Of a stretch of DNA of 64,000 nt, positions 16,093-25,705 are shown piece after piece; the first letter of the stretch is position 1, and each line of letters begins with the position of its first letter. The position numbers and the translations under genes are program-made. Below the pieces are notes generated by a model that saw only the letters and a program-made list of their open reading frames with translations, had not been told where the DNA came from and did not search any database. The DNA is from Planctomycetota bacterium (GTDB lineage: Bacteria > Planctomycetota > Phycisphaerae > Phycisphaerales > Phycisphaeraceae). The stretch is taken from contig JAPLMQ010000163.1 of the NCBI GenBank assembly GCA_026386955.1, positions 16,645 through 80,644 on the forward strand. The letters run 5' to 3'.

Positions 16093-17124
16093 GTGCGCAT
16101 CGGCATTGACGTCATGGGGGGCGACCACGCCCCGGACGCGATCCTGGCGGGTTGCCTCGACGCGGTCAAGCTCCTCTCGGCCGACGATCGGCTGGTCCTG
16201 ATCGGGGATGAGTCCATCATCCGCGAAGGGATCGTCGAAAAGGGCCTGCAGGGGGAGTCTCGGCTGCTCATCGAGCCGACCACGCAGGTGATCGGCATGG
16301 CCGAGTCGCCCGTCAGCGCCCTGCGCGAAAAGGCCGACAGCTCGCTGGTCCGCATGGGCTGGCTCGGCGGGCACCGCTCGGGCGAGAAGCGCTGCGACAT
16401 CATCATCAGCGCCGGCAACACCGGGGCCTGCGTCGCCTCCGCCCAGATGGCGATGCGCCGCCTCCCGGGCGTCATCCGCCCCGGCATCGCCGTCACCATC
16501 CCGACCTTCTTCGGCCCGATCGTCGTCTGCGACGTCGGCGCCAACCCCGAGCCCAAGCCCAACCACCTCTACCAATACGGCCACATGGCCTCGGTCTATT
16601 GCCGCAAGATCGTCGGCAAGGAGAACCCGCGCGTCGCCCTGCTCTCCTTCGGCGGCGAGGAGGCCAAGGGCACTCCGCTGATCAAGGACGCGGCGAAGCT
16701 GATGCGGGCCGACTCCACGCTCAACTTCGTCGGCAACGTCGAGGGGCGCGACCTCTTCGACGGCAAGACCGACGTGGTGATCACCGAGGGCTTCGCCGGC
16801 AACGTCGTGCTCAAACTGGCCGAGGGGCTCTCGACGGGCCTCTTCAAGATGATCGCCCACGAGATCTTCGAGATCGACCCCGACCTGGCGGTGAAGTTCG
16901 AGCCGGTGGTCAAGAGCATCTACAAGAAGCACGACCACCACGAATACGGCGGCGCCCCCCTCTTGGGCGCGAACGGCATCTTCTTCAAGTGCCACGGCTC
17001 GAGCGAGGCCCGCACGATCGTCGCCGCGGTGCGCAACTCGATGCAGTACGCCCGTCTGGGCGTCAACGCCGCGATCATCGAGGCGCTCGCCCAATCCCAG
17101 CCCATCACCGAGGACGCGGCATGA
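16093..17124 (+). CDS. plsX: Phosphate acyltransferase PlsX
   Basis: 343 residues from GTG 16093. PlsX converts acyl-ACP plus phosphate to acyl-phosphate for phosphatidic acid synthesis (with PlsY) at the membrane. Family signatures: IGIDVMGGDHAPDAILAG at the N-terminus, IISAGNTGACVASAQM, DVGANPEPKPNHLYQYG, ITEGFAGNVVLKLAEG and GGAPLLGANGIFFKCHG. Its stop overlaps the fabH start by ATGA, so the two are translationally coupled. Confidence 0.96.
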   Translation: MRIGIDVMGGDHAPDAILAGCLDAVKLLSADDRLVLIGDESIIREGIVEKGLQGESRLLIEPTTQVIGMAESPVSALREKADSSLVRMGWLGGHRSGEKRCDIIISAGNTGACVASAQMAMRRLPGVIRPGIAVTIPTFFGPIVVCDVGANPEPKPNHLYQYGHMASVYCRKIVGKENPRVALLSFGGEEAKGTPLIKDAAKLMRADSTLNFVGNVEGRDLFDGKTDVVITEGFAGNVVLKLAEGLSTGLFKMIAHEIFEIDPDLAVKFEPVVKSIYKKHDHHEYGGAPLLGANGIFFKCHGSSEARTIVAAVRNSMQYARLGVNAAIIEALAQSQPITEDAA

Positions 17125-18146
17125 CGGCTGCCACCAGCGTCACCGGGCGCCGCAAGGTCGGTCGCCCGGCCGGAGTCCGGCTCGCCGGCACCGGCATGGC
17201 TGTCCCCGCCAAGGTCCTGACCAACCAGGAGCTCGCGACCCGCGTCGACACCAGCGACGAGTGGATCACGCAGCGCACCGGCATCCGCCAGCGCCACGCC
17301 GCCGCGAAGGGCGAGGACGTCCGCACGCTCTCGACCGCCGCCGTGCGCCAGGCGCTGGGCGAGGCCGGGATGGAGCCCAAGCAACTCGATTTCCTCATCG
17401 TCGGCACGCTCACGCCCGAGATGGTCTGCCCCTCGAGCGCCGCCCGCGTGGTGGCCGACCTGGGCGCGGTGCCCGCCGGCGCGGTCGACATCAGCGCCGC
17501 CTGCAGCGGGTTCGTCTACGGGATGAACATGGCCGCGGGGCTGATCGAATCGGGCTTCTACAAGACCGTCGCGGTCGTGGGGGCGGAGGTCCTCACGCGT
17601 CTGGTCGACTGGAAGGACCGCCGGACCTGCGTGCTCTTCGGCGACGGTGCTGGGGCCGCGATCCTCACCGCCTCCGACGACGACCAGCAGGGCCTGCTCT
17701 ACCAGACGATGGCGAGCAACGGCGACGGGTGGCAGGAGCTCTACGTCCCGCGCGAGGAGAGCGACATCCCGCCCAAGGCCGAGTTCAGCGGGGCCTACAA
17801 CACCCTGCAGATGAACGGGCGCGAGGTCTACAAGTTCGCCGTCCACACGCTCGAGAAGACCATCGACGACGCCCTCAACGCCCACGGGCTCAAGGCCAGC
17901 GACCTCGCGGCGATCATCCCGCACCAATCCAACGCCCGCATCCTCGAGTCGGCCCGCGAGCGGCTGGGCTTGCCTCCCGAGAAGCTCTACATCAATATTG
18001 ACCGCTACGGGAACACTTCCGCCGCGAGCGTCCCGATCTGCCTGCACGAGCTGCGCTCGGCGGGGCGGCTCAAGCAGGGCGAGTTGGTGCTCTTCGTCGC
18101 CTGGGGCGGCGGGCTCACTTGGTCATCGAGCCTCTGGAGGCTTTGA
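17121..18146 (+). CDS. fabH: 3-oxoacyl-ACP synthase III (KAS III)
   Basis: 341 residues from ATG 17121. FabH condenses acetyl-CoA with malonyl-ACP to start fatty acid synthesis. The Cys-His-Asn triad is present: C128 (SAACSGF), H268 (IPHQSN) and N298 (YGNTSAAS). The C-terminus VAWGGGLTWSSSL matches complete family members. The ORF is open upstream inside plsX, but the overlapping ATG is the natural start. Directly after the stop, sequence belonging to the interior of FabD follows. Confidence 0.95.
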   Translation: MTAATSVTGRRKVGRPAGVRLAGTGMAVPAKVLTNQELATRVDTSDEWITQRTGIRQRHAAAKGEDVRTLSTAAVRQALGEAGMEPKQLDFLIVGTLTPEMVCPSSAARVVADLGAVPAGAVDISAACSGFVYGMNMAAGLIESGFYKTVAVVGAEVLTRLVDWKDRRTCVLFGDGAGAAILTASDDDQQGLLYQTMASNGDGWQELYVPREESDIPPKAEFSGAYNTLQMNGREVYKFAVHTLEKTIDDALNAHGLKASDLAAIIPHQSNARILESARERLGLPPEKLYINIDRYGNTSAASVPICLHELRSAGRLKQGELVLFVAWGGGLTWSSSLWRL

Positions 18147-18153
18147 GATCGCC

Positions 18154-18981
18154 TTGGGCTTTCCCCTGAGCAAGCTCTGCTTCGAGGGGCCCGAGGAGAA
18201 GCTCAACGGCACCGACATGGCGCAGCTGGCGATCTACGTCACCTCCGTCGCCTGCTACCAGGCGCTGGCCCACGCGGGCGTCGTCGGCCCCGTGGCCGCC
18301 ACCGCGGGGCTTAGCCTCGGGGAGTTCACCGCGCTGCATCTCGCCGGCGCGTTCGACTTCGTCACCGGGCTCAACCTGGTTCGCCTGCGCGGCGAGGCGA
18401 TGCAGGAGGCCGCGGTCGCCTCGCCCAGCGGGATGGTCGCCCTCATCGGCGCCGACGAGGCCCAGTCGCAGAAGCTCTGCGCCGACGTCCTCGCCGACGC
18501 CGTCGCCCGCCCGGGCGAGGTGCTGGTGCCCGCGAACTTCAACTGCCCCGGGCAGGTGGTGATCTCCGGCAGCCTCGCCGCCTGCGAGCGCTCGCTGCAG
18601 ATGGCCGAGAAGGCGGGGCTCAAGGCCACGGCGCTCAAGGTCGCCGGGGCGTTCCACTCGCCGCTGATGCAGCCCGCCGCCGACCGCCTCGCGGCAGCGC
18701 TCGACAAGGCCAACTGGAACACCCCGCGGCTGACGGTGCTCTCCAACGTCACCGCCCACCCGCACGACGCGGGCGACGTCGGCTCGATCAAGAAGCGCCT
18801 CGTCGACCAGCTCACCAAGCCCGTCCGCTGGTCCGACTGCGTCAAGCACCTGCTCCTGCATCCGCCCGGCGGGGCCACCCGCTTCGTCGAGCTCGCGCCC
18901 AACAAGGTCCTCTCGGGCCTGATGCGCCGGATCGACCGCAACGTGAAGGTCGAGAACTTCGCGGAGCCCTCGGCCCCATGA
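18154..18981 (+). CDS. fabD: Malonyl-CoA:ACP transacylase lacking its N-terminus
   Basis: FabD loads malonyl onto acyl carrier protein. The reading frame matches FabD from ALGFPLSKLCFEGPEEKLN onward, with the catalytic Ser motif GLSLGEF (S54 from this start) and the His motif GAFHSP (H168), but the usual first ~40 residues, including the conserved FPGQGAQ motif, are absent. The frame continues upstream only as out-of-frame fabH. I give TTG 18154, which has GGAGG 13 bases upstream; ATG 18217 is the next option. Either a deletion removed the fabH-fabD junction, or it is an assembly fault. Downstream overlap by ATGA suggests the rest is still expressed. Confidence 0.8.
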   Translation: MGFPLSKLCFEGPEEKLNGTDMAQLAIYVTSVACYQALAHAGVVGPVAATAGLSLGEFTALHLAGAFDFVTGLNLVRLRGEAMQEAAVASPSGMVALIGADEAQSQKLCADVLADAVARPGEVLVPANFNCPGQVVISGSLAACERSLQMAEKAGLKATALKVAGAFHSPLMQPAADRLAAALDKANWNTPRLTVLSNVTAHPHDAGDVGSIKKRLVDQLTKPVRWSDCVKHLLLHPPGGATRFVELAPNKVLSGLMRRIDRNVKVENFAEPSAP

Positions 18982-19406
18982 GGATCGCCCGGCTGATCTT
19001 CATCCTCGTCGCCGTCACGCTCGCCTGCGGGGTGCTCGGCGGCTCCGTGGGCGGATTGGTCGCCTTCGCCGTGCCCGCGACCATCGTCGCGGTGCTCGAC
19101 GTCGACCTCGGCCCGGGGACCCCCGCCACTTCCGGCCGAAACGCGCTCTCCGCGACGCACCCCGCCGATCCGGTCGCCCTCGCGCCCGAGTCGGCCTTCG
19201 GCGTCCCGCGCAACGTCCTGACCCGCGGGGCCGCGATCGGCGCCGCCGCCGGCCTGCTGCTCGGCACGCTCCTGGGCTTCGTCGTCGCCCTGGTCGACCA
19301 AGTCATGCTCTTCTCCCGCTCCGCGATGTCGGCGATCTCCATGACGAACGCCGGCACCCGTCGGGGCCCCTCCTCGTTCACCCCCCCTCCCTCGGTGGAA
19401 ATATGA
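18978..19406 (+). CDS. Small membrane protein inside the fab operon
   Basis: 142 residues with two hydrophobic segments: RLIFILVAVTLACGVLGGSVGGLVAFAV near the N-terminus and AAIGAAAGLLLGTLLGFVVALV after residue 85. The linker is Pro/Ala-rich and the tail Ser/Pro-rich. No known family recognised. It overlaps fabD (ATGA at 18978) and fabG (ATGA at 19403), so it is translated as part of the operon and may help place the pathway at the membrane; that is inference. Confidence 0.8.
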   Translation: MRIARLIFILVAVTLACGVLGGSVGGLVAFAVPATIVAVLDVDLGPGTPATSGRNALSATHPADPVALAPESAFGVPRNVLTRGAAIGAAAGLLLGTLLGFVVALVDQVMLFSRSAMSAISMTNAGTRRGPSSFTPPPSVEI

Positions 19407-20152
19407 CCCAAGCCATTCCCGTTCGCGTCGCCCTGGTGACCGGGGCCTCCCGCGGCATCGGCGCCGCCATCGCCCAGTCGCTCGCGCGGCAGGGCCGCCA
19501 CGTCGTGCTCGTCGCCCGCGACGCCGCCAAGCTCGCCGAGGTCGAGAAGTCGATCCTCGACGCCGGCGGCAAGGCCTCCGTCCACGCCTGCGACATCTCC
19601 GACACCGCCGCGGTCGAGAAGCTCGTCGACGACGTCGCCACCGCCCAGGGCCGGCTCGACATCCTGGTCAACAACGCCGGCATCACCCGCGACGGGCTGA
19701 TCCTCCGCATGACCGACGAGCAGTTCGACGAGGTCATCCGCGTCAACCTGAAGAGCGCCTTCGTCGCCTGCCGCACCGCCCTGCGGCCGATGATGCGGAA
19801 CAAGTGGGGCCGGATCATCAACATCGGCTCGGTCTCGGGCCTGGTGGGCAACGCGGGGCAGTCCAACTACGCCACCGCCAAGGCGGGCCTGGTCGGGCTG
19901 ACCAAGAGCATCGCCAAGGAGATGGCCGCGAAGAACATCACCGCGAACGTGGTGGCGCCCGGCTTCATCGAGACCGACATGACCGGCGTGCTGCCCCAGC
20001 AGGTGAAGGACTACGCCGTCGCGGCGACACCGCTCAAGCGCATGGGCAGCGCGGCGGAGATCGCCGGGGCGGTGGCCTACTTCGCGTCGGAGGAGGCCAG
20101 CTACACCACCGGGCAAGTCCTCGCCGTGGACGGCGGGATGACCATGTATTGA
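19403..20152 (+). CDS. fabG: 3-oxoacyl-ACP reductase
   Basis: 249 residues, a classical short-chain dehydrogenase. FabG reduces 3-oxoacyl-ACP with NADPH in the elongation cycle. Motifs: cofactor loop TGASRGIG, NNAG at strand 4, catalytic Ser in NIGSVSG, and YxxxK as YATAK; the C-terminus ASYTTGQVLAVDGGM is typical of FabG. Start ATG 19403 overlaps the preceding stop. Confidence 0.95.
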   Translation: MTQAIPVRVALVTGASRGIGAAIAQSLARQGRHVVLVARDAAKLAEVEKSILDAGGKASVHACDISDTAAVEKLVDDVATAQGRLDILVNNAGITRDGLILRMTDEQFDEVIRVNLKSAFVACRTALRPMMRNKWGRIINIGSVSGLVGNAGQSNYATAKAGLVGLTKSIAKEMAAKNITANVVAPGFIETDMTGVLPQQVKDYAVAATPLKRMGSAAEIAGAVAYFASEEASYTTGQVLAVDGGMTMY

Positions 20153-20291
20153 GGCGGAGCATTGAGGCGAACCGCCCCGCCGTCCGGGTCCACCGGCGGG
20201 GCGAGGTTCACCGCGGCGTGTCGCGGGGAACGGGAGAAAGGCCCCTGCCGGGCGGATCGGGGAGTCGTTTGGGGGCGAAGGCTCCATCGGC

Positions 20292-20320
20292 TTGGCAGGG
20301 GTGGACGCGGACGCTATATT
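20292..20320 (+). promoter_or_regulatory. Promoter of acpP
   Basis: TTGGCA (20292-20297), 17 bp, TATATT (20315-20320), about 105 bp upstream of the acpP start. It gives acpP its own strong promoter apart from the fabG operon. The rest of the 20153-20426 gap shows nothing further. Confidence 0.6.
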
Positions 20321-20426
20321 CTGCCGGTATTCGGTCCGGCCAACTCACCCGCCGCCGTCCTTGTTCGACTAGCCTAAACAGGCGAAATAGGCGAATGGAC
20401 CGGCCGCATCTATGGAGAAGTCGTCA

Positions 20427-20696
20427 ATGGATGATAAAGAAAAGACGGAAGTTCAAGAGAAGGTGATCGCCATCGTCGCCGAGCAGATGGGCGTCGACAA
20501 GGGTGAGATCAACCGCGACACCCACTTCGTCAACGACCTCAACGCCGACAGCCTCGACACCGTCGAGCTCATCATGGAGTTCGAGGACGAGTTCGAGACC
20601 TCGATCCCCGACGAGCAGGCGGAGAAGATCCAGACCGTCGGCCAGGCGATCGACTTCATCGTCGAGCACATCAAGTCCAAGCCCCAGCAGAGCTGA
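20427..20696 (+). CDS. acpP: Acyl carrier protein
   Basis: 89 residues from ATG 20427, with GGAG eight bases upstream; an ATG at 20412 lies in frame but overlaps that site and lacks its own. The phosphopantetheine attachment Ser is S42 in NADSLDTVE, followed by the acidic helix II ([11 protein letters not shown]) that contacts partner enzymes. The protein carries growing acyl chains for the enzymes encoded around it. Confidence 0.96.
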   Translation: MDDKEKTEVQEKVIAIVAEQMGVDKGEINRDTHFVNDLNADSLDTVELIMEFEDEFETSIPDEQAEKIQTVGQAIDFIVEHIKSKPQQS

Positions 20697-20852
20697 GCGG
20701 CGCTGGGGAACAGCGCCGGGCCCGGCGCCATCATGCTTCGCTGGGCCGTCCACCCGCCTTCCTCCGCCTTCCTTCAGTAGTCGGCGCGCCTCCCGGCCCG
20801 CGTGTTCACACGATGCGGTCCGGGGGCGCCGCCCGCCCGCGAGACCGTCTTC

Positions 20853-22091
20853 ATGGAAAAACGCCGCGTCGTCGTCACAGGCCTCGGGTGGGTCACCAGC
20901 CTGGGGTTGTCCGTCCCCCAGGTGTGGGAGGACTTGCTCAAGGGCAAGAGCGGGATCTCATCGATCACCCGCTTCGACACTGCCGCCTACTCCACCAAGT
21001 TCGGCGGGGAGGTCCCCAACTGGACCGGCGGGCCCAACATCGACAAGCGCGACGCCAAGCGCCTCGACCGCTTCGCCCAGTTCGCCCTCAACGCCGCCAT
21101 CGACGCCGTCAAGGACGCCGGGATCGACTTCTCCAAGGAGGACCCCTGGCGCTGCGGGGCGATCGTGGGCTCGGGCGTGGGCGGCATCGAGGAGTTCGCC
21201 GAGGGGCACCAGAAGCTCCTGGAGAAGGGGCCGAGCCGGGTCAGCCCGTTCATGGTCCCCAAGCTGATGTGCAACGCCGGGTCGGGCAACATCTCGATCC
21301 ACTACCACATCCACGGGCCCAACTCCGCCATCGCCACCGCCTGCGCCAGCGCGGCCCACGCCATCGGCGAGGCCGCCAACTCCATCAAGTTCAACCAGGC
21401 CGACGTGATGATCACCGGCGGGTCCGAGGCCGCCCTGACGCCCCTGGGCCTCGCCTGCTTCATCGCCCTCCGCGCCCTCTCCGAGCGGAACGACGCGCCG
21501 GCCAAGGCGTCGCGCCCGTTCGACAAGGACCGCGACGGGTTCATCCTCTCCGAGGGCTCGGGCATCGTCGTCCTCGAGGAGTACGAGCGGGCCAAGAAGC
21601 GTGGGGCCCGGATCTACGCCGAGGTGGTGGGCTACGGCCAGTCGGCCGACGGCTCGCACATCACCGCCCCGGACGAGCAGGGGCGCGGCGCCGCCTACGC
21701 CATGGAGTCCTCCCTCCGCGACGCGGGGCTCAACACCACGCAGATCGACTACATCAACGCCCACGGGACGAGCACGCCCCTGGGCGACGCCGCCGAGACC
21801 CGCGCGGTCAAGCGCCTCTTCGGCGAGCAGGCCTACAAGGTCCCCATCAGCTCGACCAAGAGCATGACCGGGCACCTGCTGGGCGCCTCGGGCGGCATCG
21901 AGGCGATCATCGCCGCGAAGAGCATCGAGACCGGCAAGATCCCCCCGACGATCAACCTCGACAACCCCAGCGAGGACTGCGACCTGGACTTCGTCCCCAA
22001 CGTCGCCCGCGAGAAGAAGGTCAACGTCGCAATGAGCAACTCCTTCGGCTTCGGCGGGCACAACGTGTCGTTGGTGCTGTCGAAGATCTGA
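20853..22091 (+). CDS. fabF: 3-oxoacyl-ACP synthase II
   Basis: 412 residues from ATG 20853 (MEKRRVVVTGLGWVTSLG), the family's usual N-terminus. FabF catalyses chain elongation by condensing acyl-ACP with malonyl-ACP. The Cys-His-His triad is present: C164 (TACASAAHA), H304 (NAHGTST) and H341 (TGHLLGA); the C-terminal NSFGFGGHN glycine loop is intact. The start has only a weak ribosome-binding site. It ends in an R4 terminator 38 bp downstream. Confidence 0.95.
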   Translation: MEKRRVVVTGLGWVTSLGLSVPQVWEDLLKGKSGISSITRFDTAAYSTKFGGEVPNWTGGPNIDKRDAKRLDRFAQFALNAAIDAVKDAGIDFSKEDPWRCGAIVGSGVGGIEEFAEGHQKLLEKGPSRVSPFMVPKLMCNAGSGNISIHYHIHGPNSAIATACASAAHAIGEAANSIKFNQADVMITGGSEAALTPLGLACFIALRALSERNDAPAKASRPFDKDRDGFILSEGSGIVVLEEYERAKKRGARIYAEVVGYGQSADGSHITAPDEQGRGAAYAMESSLRDAGLNTTQIDYINAHGTSTPLGDAAETRAVKRLFGEQAYKVPISSTKSMTGHLLGASGGIEAIIAAKSIETGKIPPTINLDNPSEDCDLDFVPNVAREKKVNVAMSNSFGFGGHNVSLVLSKI

Positions 22092-22129
22092 GCGCGGACG
22101 ACGATCCTCTCGATTCCACGAAGAACCCC

Positions 22130-22163
22130 AAAGCCCAGGCCCTGCGTGCCTGGGCTTTTTAGT
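22130..22163 (+). terminator. R4 intrinsic terminator after fabF
   Basis: AAAGCCCAGGC...GCCTGGGCTTTTT: a GC-rich stem with a T run, placed 38 bp after the fabF stop. A second R4 stem follows at 22210. Confidence 0.8.
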
Positions 22164-22209
22164 GCGCTCAATCCCCTTCACATCCACGCTCGAACGGGAA
22201 TCACGGAGT

Positions 22210-22236
22210 CCCAGGCACCGCAGTGCCTGGGCTTTG
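22210..22236 (+). terminator. Second R4 stem-loop
   Basis: CCCAGGCACCGCAGTGCCTGGG followed by CTTTG, only 47 bp after the first copy. It may be a back-up terminator or a duplicated repeat. Confidence 0.55.
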
Positions 22237-22341
22237 TTGGTGCTCAACATCGGCGCTCGACGTTGTGCTCGACTCCGACTCGTTAAAATCCCCTTCGACC
22301 TTCCCTCGTTCCGTCCCCTCGTCCTTGGAGCGCCCCTCATC

Positions 22342-23349
22342 GTGACGAACCTCCTCCGTGCCTTCCGCGTCGCATCGCTCCTCCTGCTCACAAGCGCCCT
22401 CGCCTGCTGCGCCTCGCACAAGCCCGCGCCCGACCCGGTCGTCCCCCCCACCGCCGCCGACGCCGCCCTCATGGCCGACTGGGACAAGACCGTCGCCGCG
22501 GCCGCGCCCGACAAGGTCCGCGAGGTCGTCAACCACACCCGCTCCGAGACCTGGGCCCCGCGCCTGCTCATGCTCCGCGGCTCCCAGCCCGCCACCGCGG
22601 GCCAGCTCAACGAAGCCCGCGGCTACTTGAACGGCCAGCTCCGCCAGGCCCACGCCGCCCTCGATTGGCCGACGCCCGTGACCCTCGCCGCCAAGCGAGC
22701 CCCCAAGCCGATCCAAATCACAGGCTTGGGCGACGACCAGGCATGGGCCTCCGCCAAGGCGATCCCGATCCTCTACCCCGCCGCGAACAAGGGGGCGATC
22801 ACCCAGCCGCCCGCGACCTGCAAGCTCCTCTGGGACGAACAGTTCCTCTACGCGTTCTACGATGTGCCCGACGCCGACGTGCAGTCGCCGTACACCAAGC
22901 GCGACGAATCCGTCTCGCAGGCCGACGCCGTCGAGCTCTTCATCCTCCCCGACATGCACTTCGCGCAGTATTGGGAAATCAATGTCAGCCCGACCGGCGT
23001 GGTCTACGACTGCCTCATGGCCAAGCAGACCGACGGCTGGGGCGGCATGGCACGCATCGGCGAGAACATCGAGGGCATGAAGGTCGCCACGCATGTCCGC
23101 GGGACGTTCAACAAGTCGGACGACGTCGACCAGGGCTACACCGTGGAGATCGCCGTGCCTTGGACGCAGGTCCCCGGCTACGCCCGCCCCGGCACGGGCC
23201 CGAAGGCGGGCGACCATCTCTGGACACTCATCGGCCAGGCCGACCGCACGGGCGTGGCCCCCAACAGCCGTCTGGCCTACCGGGCCCACCTGCCCATCCT
23301 GGGGTGGTTCCACAATGTCTGGAATTACAGCCCGTTGGTGCTGGAGTAG
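22342..23349 (+). CDS. Lipoprotein with CBM9-like domain
   Basis: 335 residues from GTG 22342, with TTGGAG 11 bases upstream and a lipoprotein signal following (LLRAFRVASLLLLTSALACC; lipobox LACC). Residues ~130-330 match the CBM9-like fold: IQITGLGDDQAWASAKAIP, KLLWDEQFLYAFYDVPDADV, DAVELFILPDMHFAQYWEINVSP and the closing EIAVPWTQV. Such domains bind sugars or haem-like ligands in exported proteins; here it is lipid-anchored. No catalytic partner is fused. Confidence 0.8.
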   Translation: MTNLLRAFRVASLLLLTSALACCASHKPAPDPVVPPTAADAALMADWDKTVAAAAPDKVREVVNHTRSETWAPRLLMLRGSQPATAGQLNEARGYLNGQLRQAHAALDWPTPVTLAAKRAPKPIQITGLGDDQAWASAKAIPILYPAANKGAITQPPATCKLLWDEQFLYAFYDVPDADVQSPYTKRDESVSQADAVELFILPDMHFAQYWEINVSPTGVVYDCLMAKQTDGWGGMARIGENIEGMKVATHVRGTFNKSDDVDQGYTVEIAVPWTQVPGYARPGTGPKAGDHLWTLIGQADRTGVAPNSRLAYRAHLPILGWFHNVWNYSPLVLE

Positions 23350-23356
23350 ACGCGTC

Positions 23357-23539
23357 TTGTTAGCCGGAAGCGCAAGCGACGGGACGGGGGTCGTTCAATC
23401 GACAGCCCGGATGTGTTCCCAAAGATCGCACGATCAACGAGCGACTCATGCCCGCCATGGCAGGTTGACGTCCGCATATCCTTGGCGCGGCCGTTGATTG
23501 GTCAACCCCCGTCCCGTCGCTTGCGCTTCCGGCTAACAA
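23357..23539. repeat. R2 element with perfect 35-bp inverted ends
   Basis: Arms at 23357-23391 and 23505-23539 are exact reverse complements over 35 bp (TTGTTAGCCGGAAGCGCAAG...), and the complementarity continues with mismatches into the ~113-bp core (CAATCGAC versus GTTGATTG). It fills the gap between two plus-strand genes and looks like a small non-autonomous mobile element. Confidence 0.85.
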
Positions 23540-23630
23540 TTGCCCCAGAACCCGGAAAATCCCTGGTATCATGGGTGTTTCCATCAAGACCGTCCGTCCG
23601 GACCGGCTTGCCCCTCTCCCGGAGCCTCCC

Positions 23631-24359
23631 ATGCGGTACACCGCCCAGCAGATCGCGACCTACCAACGTGATGGCGTCCTCCCCTTGGGCAAGGTGCTCA
23701 CCGACGCACAGATCCAGGGCGCCCGCGAGCACATCGAGACGCTCATCGCCGAGAACAAGGTCGACCGCCCCGAGAGCGCGCCGGGCAAGCACGCCATCCG
23801 CCGGCTCGAGGTCAGCCAGCACGACCCGTGGTTCATGGGGATCGTGCGGTCCGACGCGATCGTCGACGCCGGCGAGGCCGCGATCGGGCCCAACGTGCAG
23901 ATGTTCCAGGACAACATCTTCTACAAGCCCGCGTCGGTCGGGGGCAGCACGCCCTTCCACCAGGACAACATCTGGTGGAACGTCAATCCGCCCGCGATCA
24001 TGACCATCTGGATCGCGCTCGACGAGGTCGACGAGACCAACGGACCTGTGCAGTACGTCCGCGGGAGCAACACGCACCTTCGCGACCATACCCTGCCGGT
24101 CAACGACCCCTGCGGCGCGAAATACAACGTCATCGACCCGGCGACCATCGATCGGAGCAAGATCGTCACCTTCAAGCTCCAGCCCGGCGAGGCGGTGATG
24201 CACCACTGCCTGACCATCCACGGCGCGCCCGAGAACCAGTCGCCCCGGCCCCGGCGGGCCTACACGGTCCACCTCATGCAGGCGGGCCTCTCGCCCCGCG
24301 AGCTCGACAAATACCCGCTGCTCCGCGGGAGCATGCCGCTCGCCGCGGCGGCGGTGTGA
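23631..24359 (+). CDS. Phytanoyl-CoA dioxygenase family protein 2
   Basis: 242 residues from ATG 23631 (MRYTAQQIATYQRDGVLPLG), with GGAG upstream; the in-frame ATG at 23571 lacks one. Fe(II)/2-oxoglutarate oxygenase: H110-x-D112 in FHQDNIWW, distal His in HHCLTIHGA, Arg in RRAYTVHLM. The opening 'YxxDGVLPL' is typical of the family. Substrate unknown. The following gene is RraA-like, so a small catabolic pair is possible. Confidence 0.9.
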   Translation: MRYTAQQIATYQRDGVLPLGKVLTDAQIQGAREHIETLIAENKVDRPESAPGKHAIRRLEVSQHDPWFMGIVRSDAIVDAGEAAIGPNVQMFQDNIFYKPASVGGSTPFHQDNIWWNVNPPAIMTIWIALDEVDETNGPVQYVRGSNTHLRDHTLPVNDPCGAKYNVIDPATIDRSKIVTFKLQPGEAVMHHCLTIHGAPENQSPRPRRAYTVHLMQAGLSPRELDKYPLLRGSMPLAAAAV

Positions 24360-24416
24360 GCGTGGTGGAACTCCACGCGGGCCCGTTGAACGACTCATGA
24401 ATGAGGCGAACGACAA

Positions 24417-24507
24417 GCCCATCGATCCCGACGGTACTCCGTCGGGTTCGGTGGGGTCTGTCGCCGAACCCCACGGAACGCGACGGGGTACCATCGCGAT
24501 CCGTGGG
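24417..24507. repeat. R5 inverted repeat
   Basis: Imperfect inverted repeat with arms of about 43 nt around a short loop: CCCATCGATCCCGACGGTAC... and its complement ending GATCCGTGGG. A half copy lies at 31244-31290. It ends about 40 bp before the next start codon. Confidence 0.7.
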
Positions 24508-24545
24508 CTTTGGGCCCACGAGTCTCCCCTCTCCTGGATTTCCCC

Positions 24546-25304
<759 letters not shown>

Positions 25305-25330
25305 GCCGGGAGATCCGGCGTGCGAAAAGC

Positions 25331-25652
25331 CGTGCCACATCGCAGCCGTAGGCTGCGATGTGCGGATGACGGAAGGCGTCACTTTCTCCCCGCGCGGGAT
25401 CGCCTCCCTGCCCTTCTCCCTCCGGGAGAAGGTGGCCGGTACTCCGGCCGGATGAGGGCGTGGGCCACAGAAAACTCTCGGGCAGCAACGGCATACGCAA
25501 GCGGAATATTCAGGCGTTTGCTGTTCACTCACGCCCTCACCCGTCACGGATGAGTACATCCGTGCCACCCTCCCGGAGGGAGAGGGGCTCGCGACACGGC
25601 ACGCGCCTGCCGTTGGCCGGCACACAGCAGACTTCGTCTGCGGTGTGGCACG
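25331..25652. repeat. Nested composite repeat: R3 pair enclosing R6 pair, second copy
   Basis: Outer R3 arms at 25331-25365 and 25617-25652; inner R6 arms at 25411-25466 and 25529-25588. The plan is the same as at 13954-14380 but the spacers differ in length and sequence. Nothing else can be supported in the 25305-25705 gap. Confidence 0.8.
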
Positions 25653-25705
25653 TCCCAGTGTCGCGCGTCGCAGGGTTGATCGAGCGTCGCGGCCGAGTTC
25701 CCACC

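Noticed and set aside
16599..17120. Upstream extension of the fabH frame into plsX
   Set aside because: Out-of-frame plsX sequence; fabH begins at ATG 17121 by the ATGA overlap.
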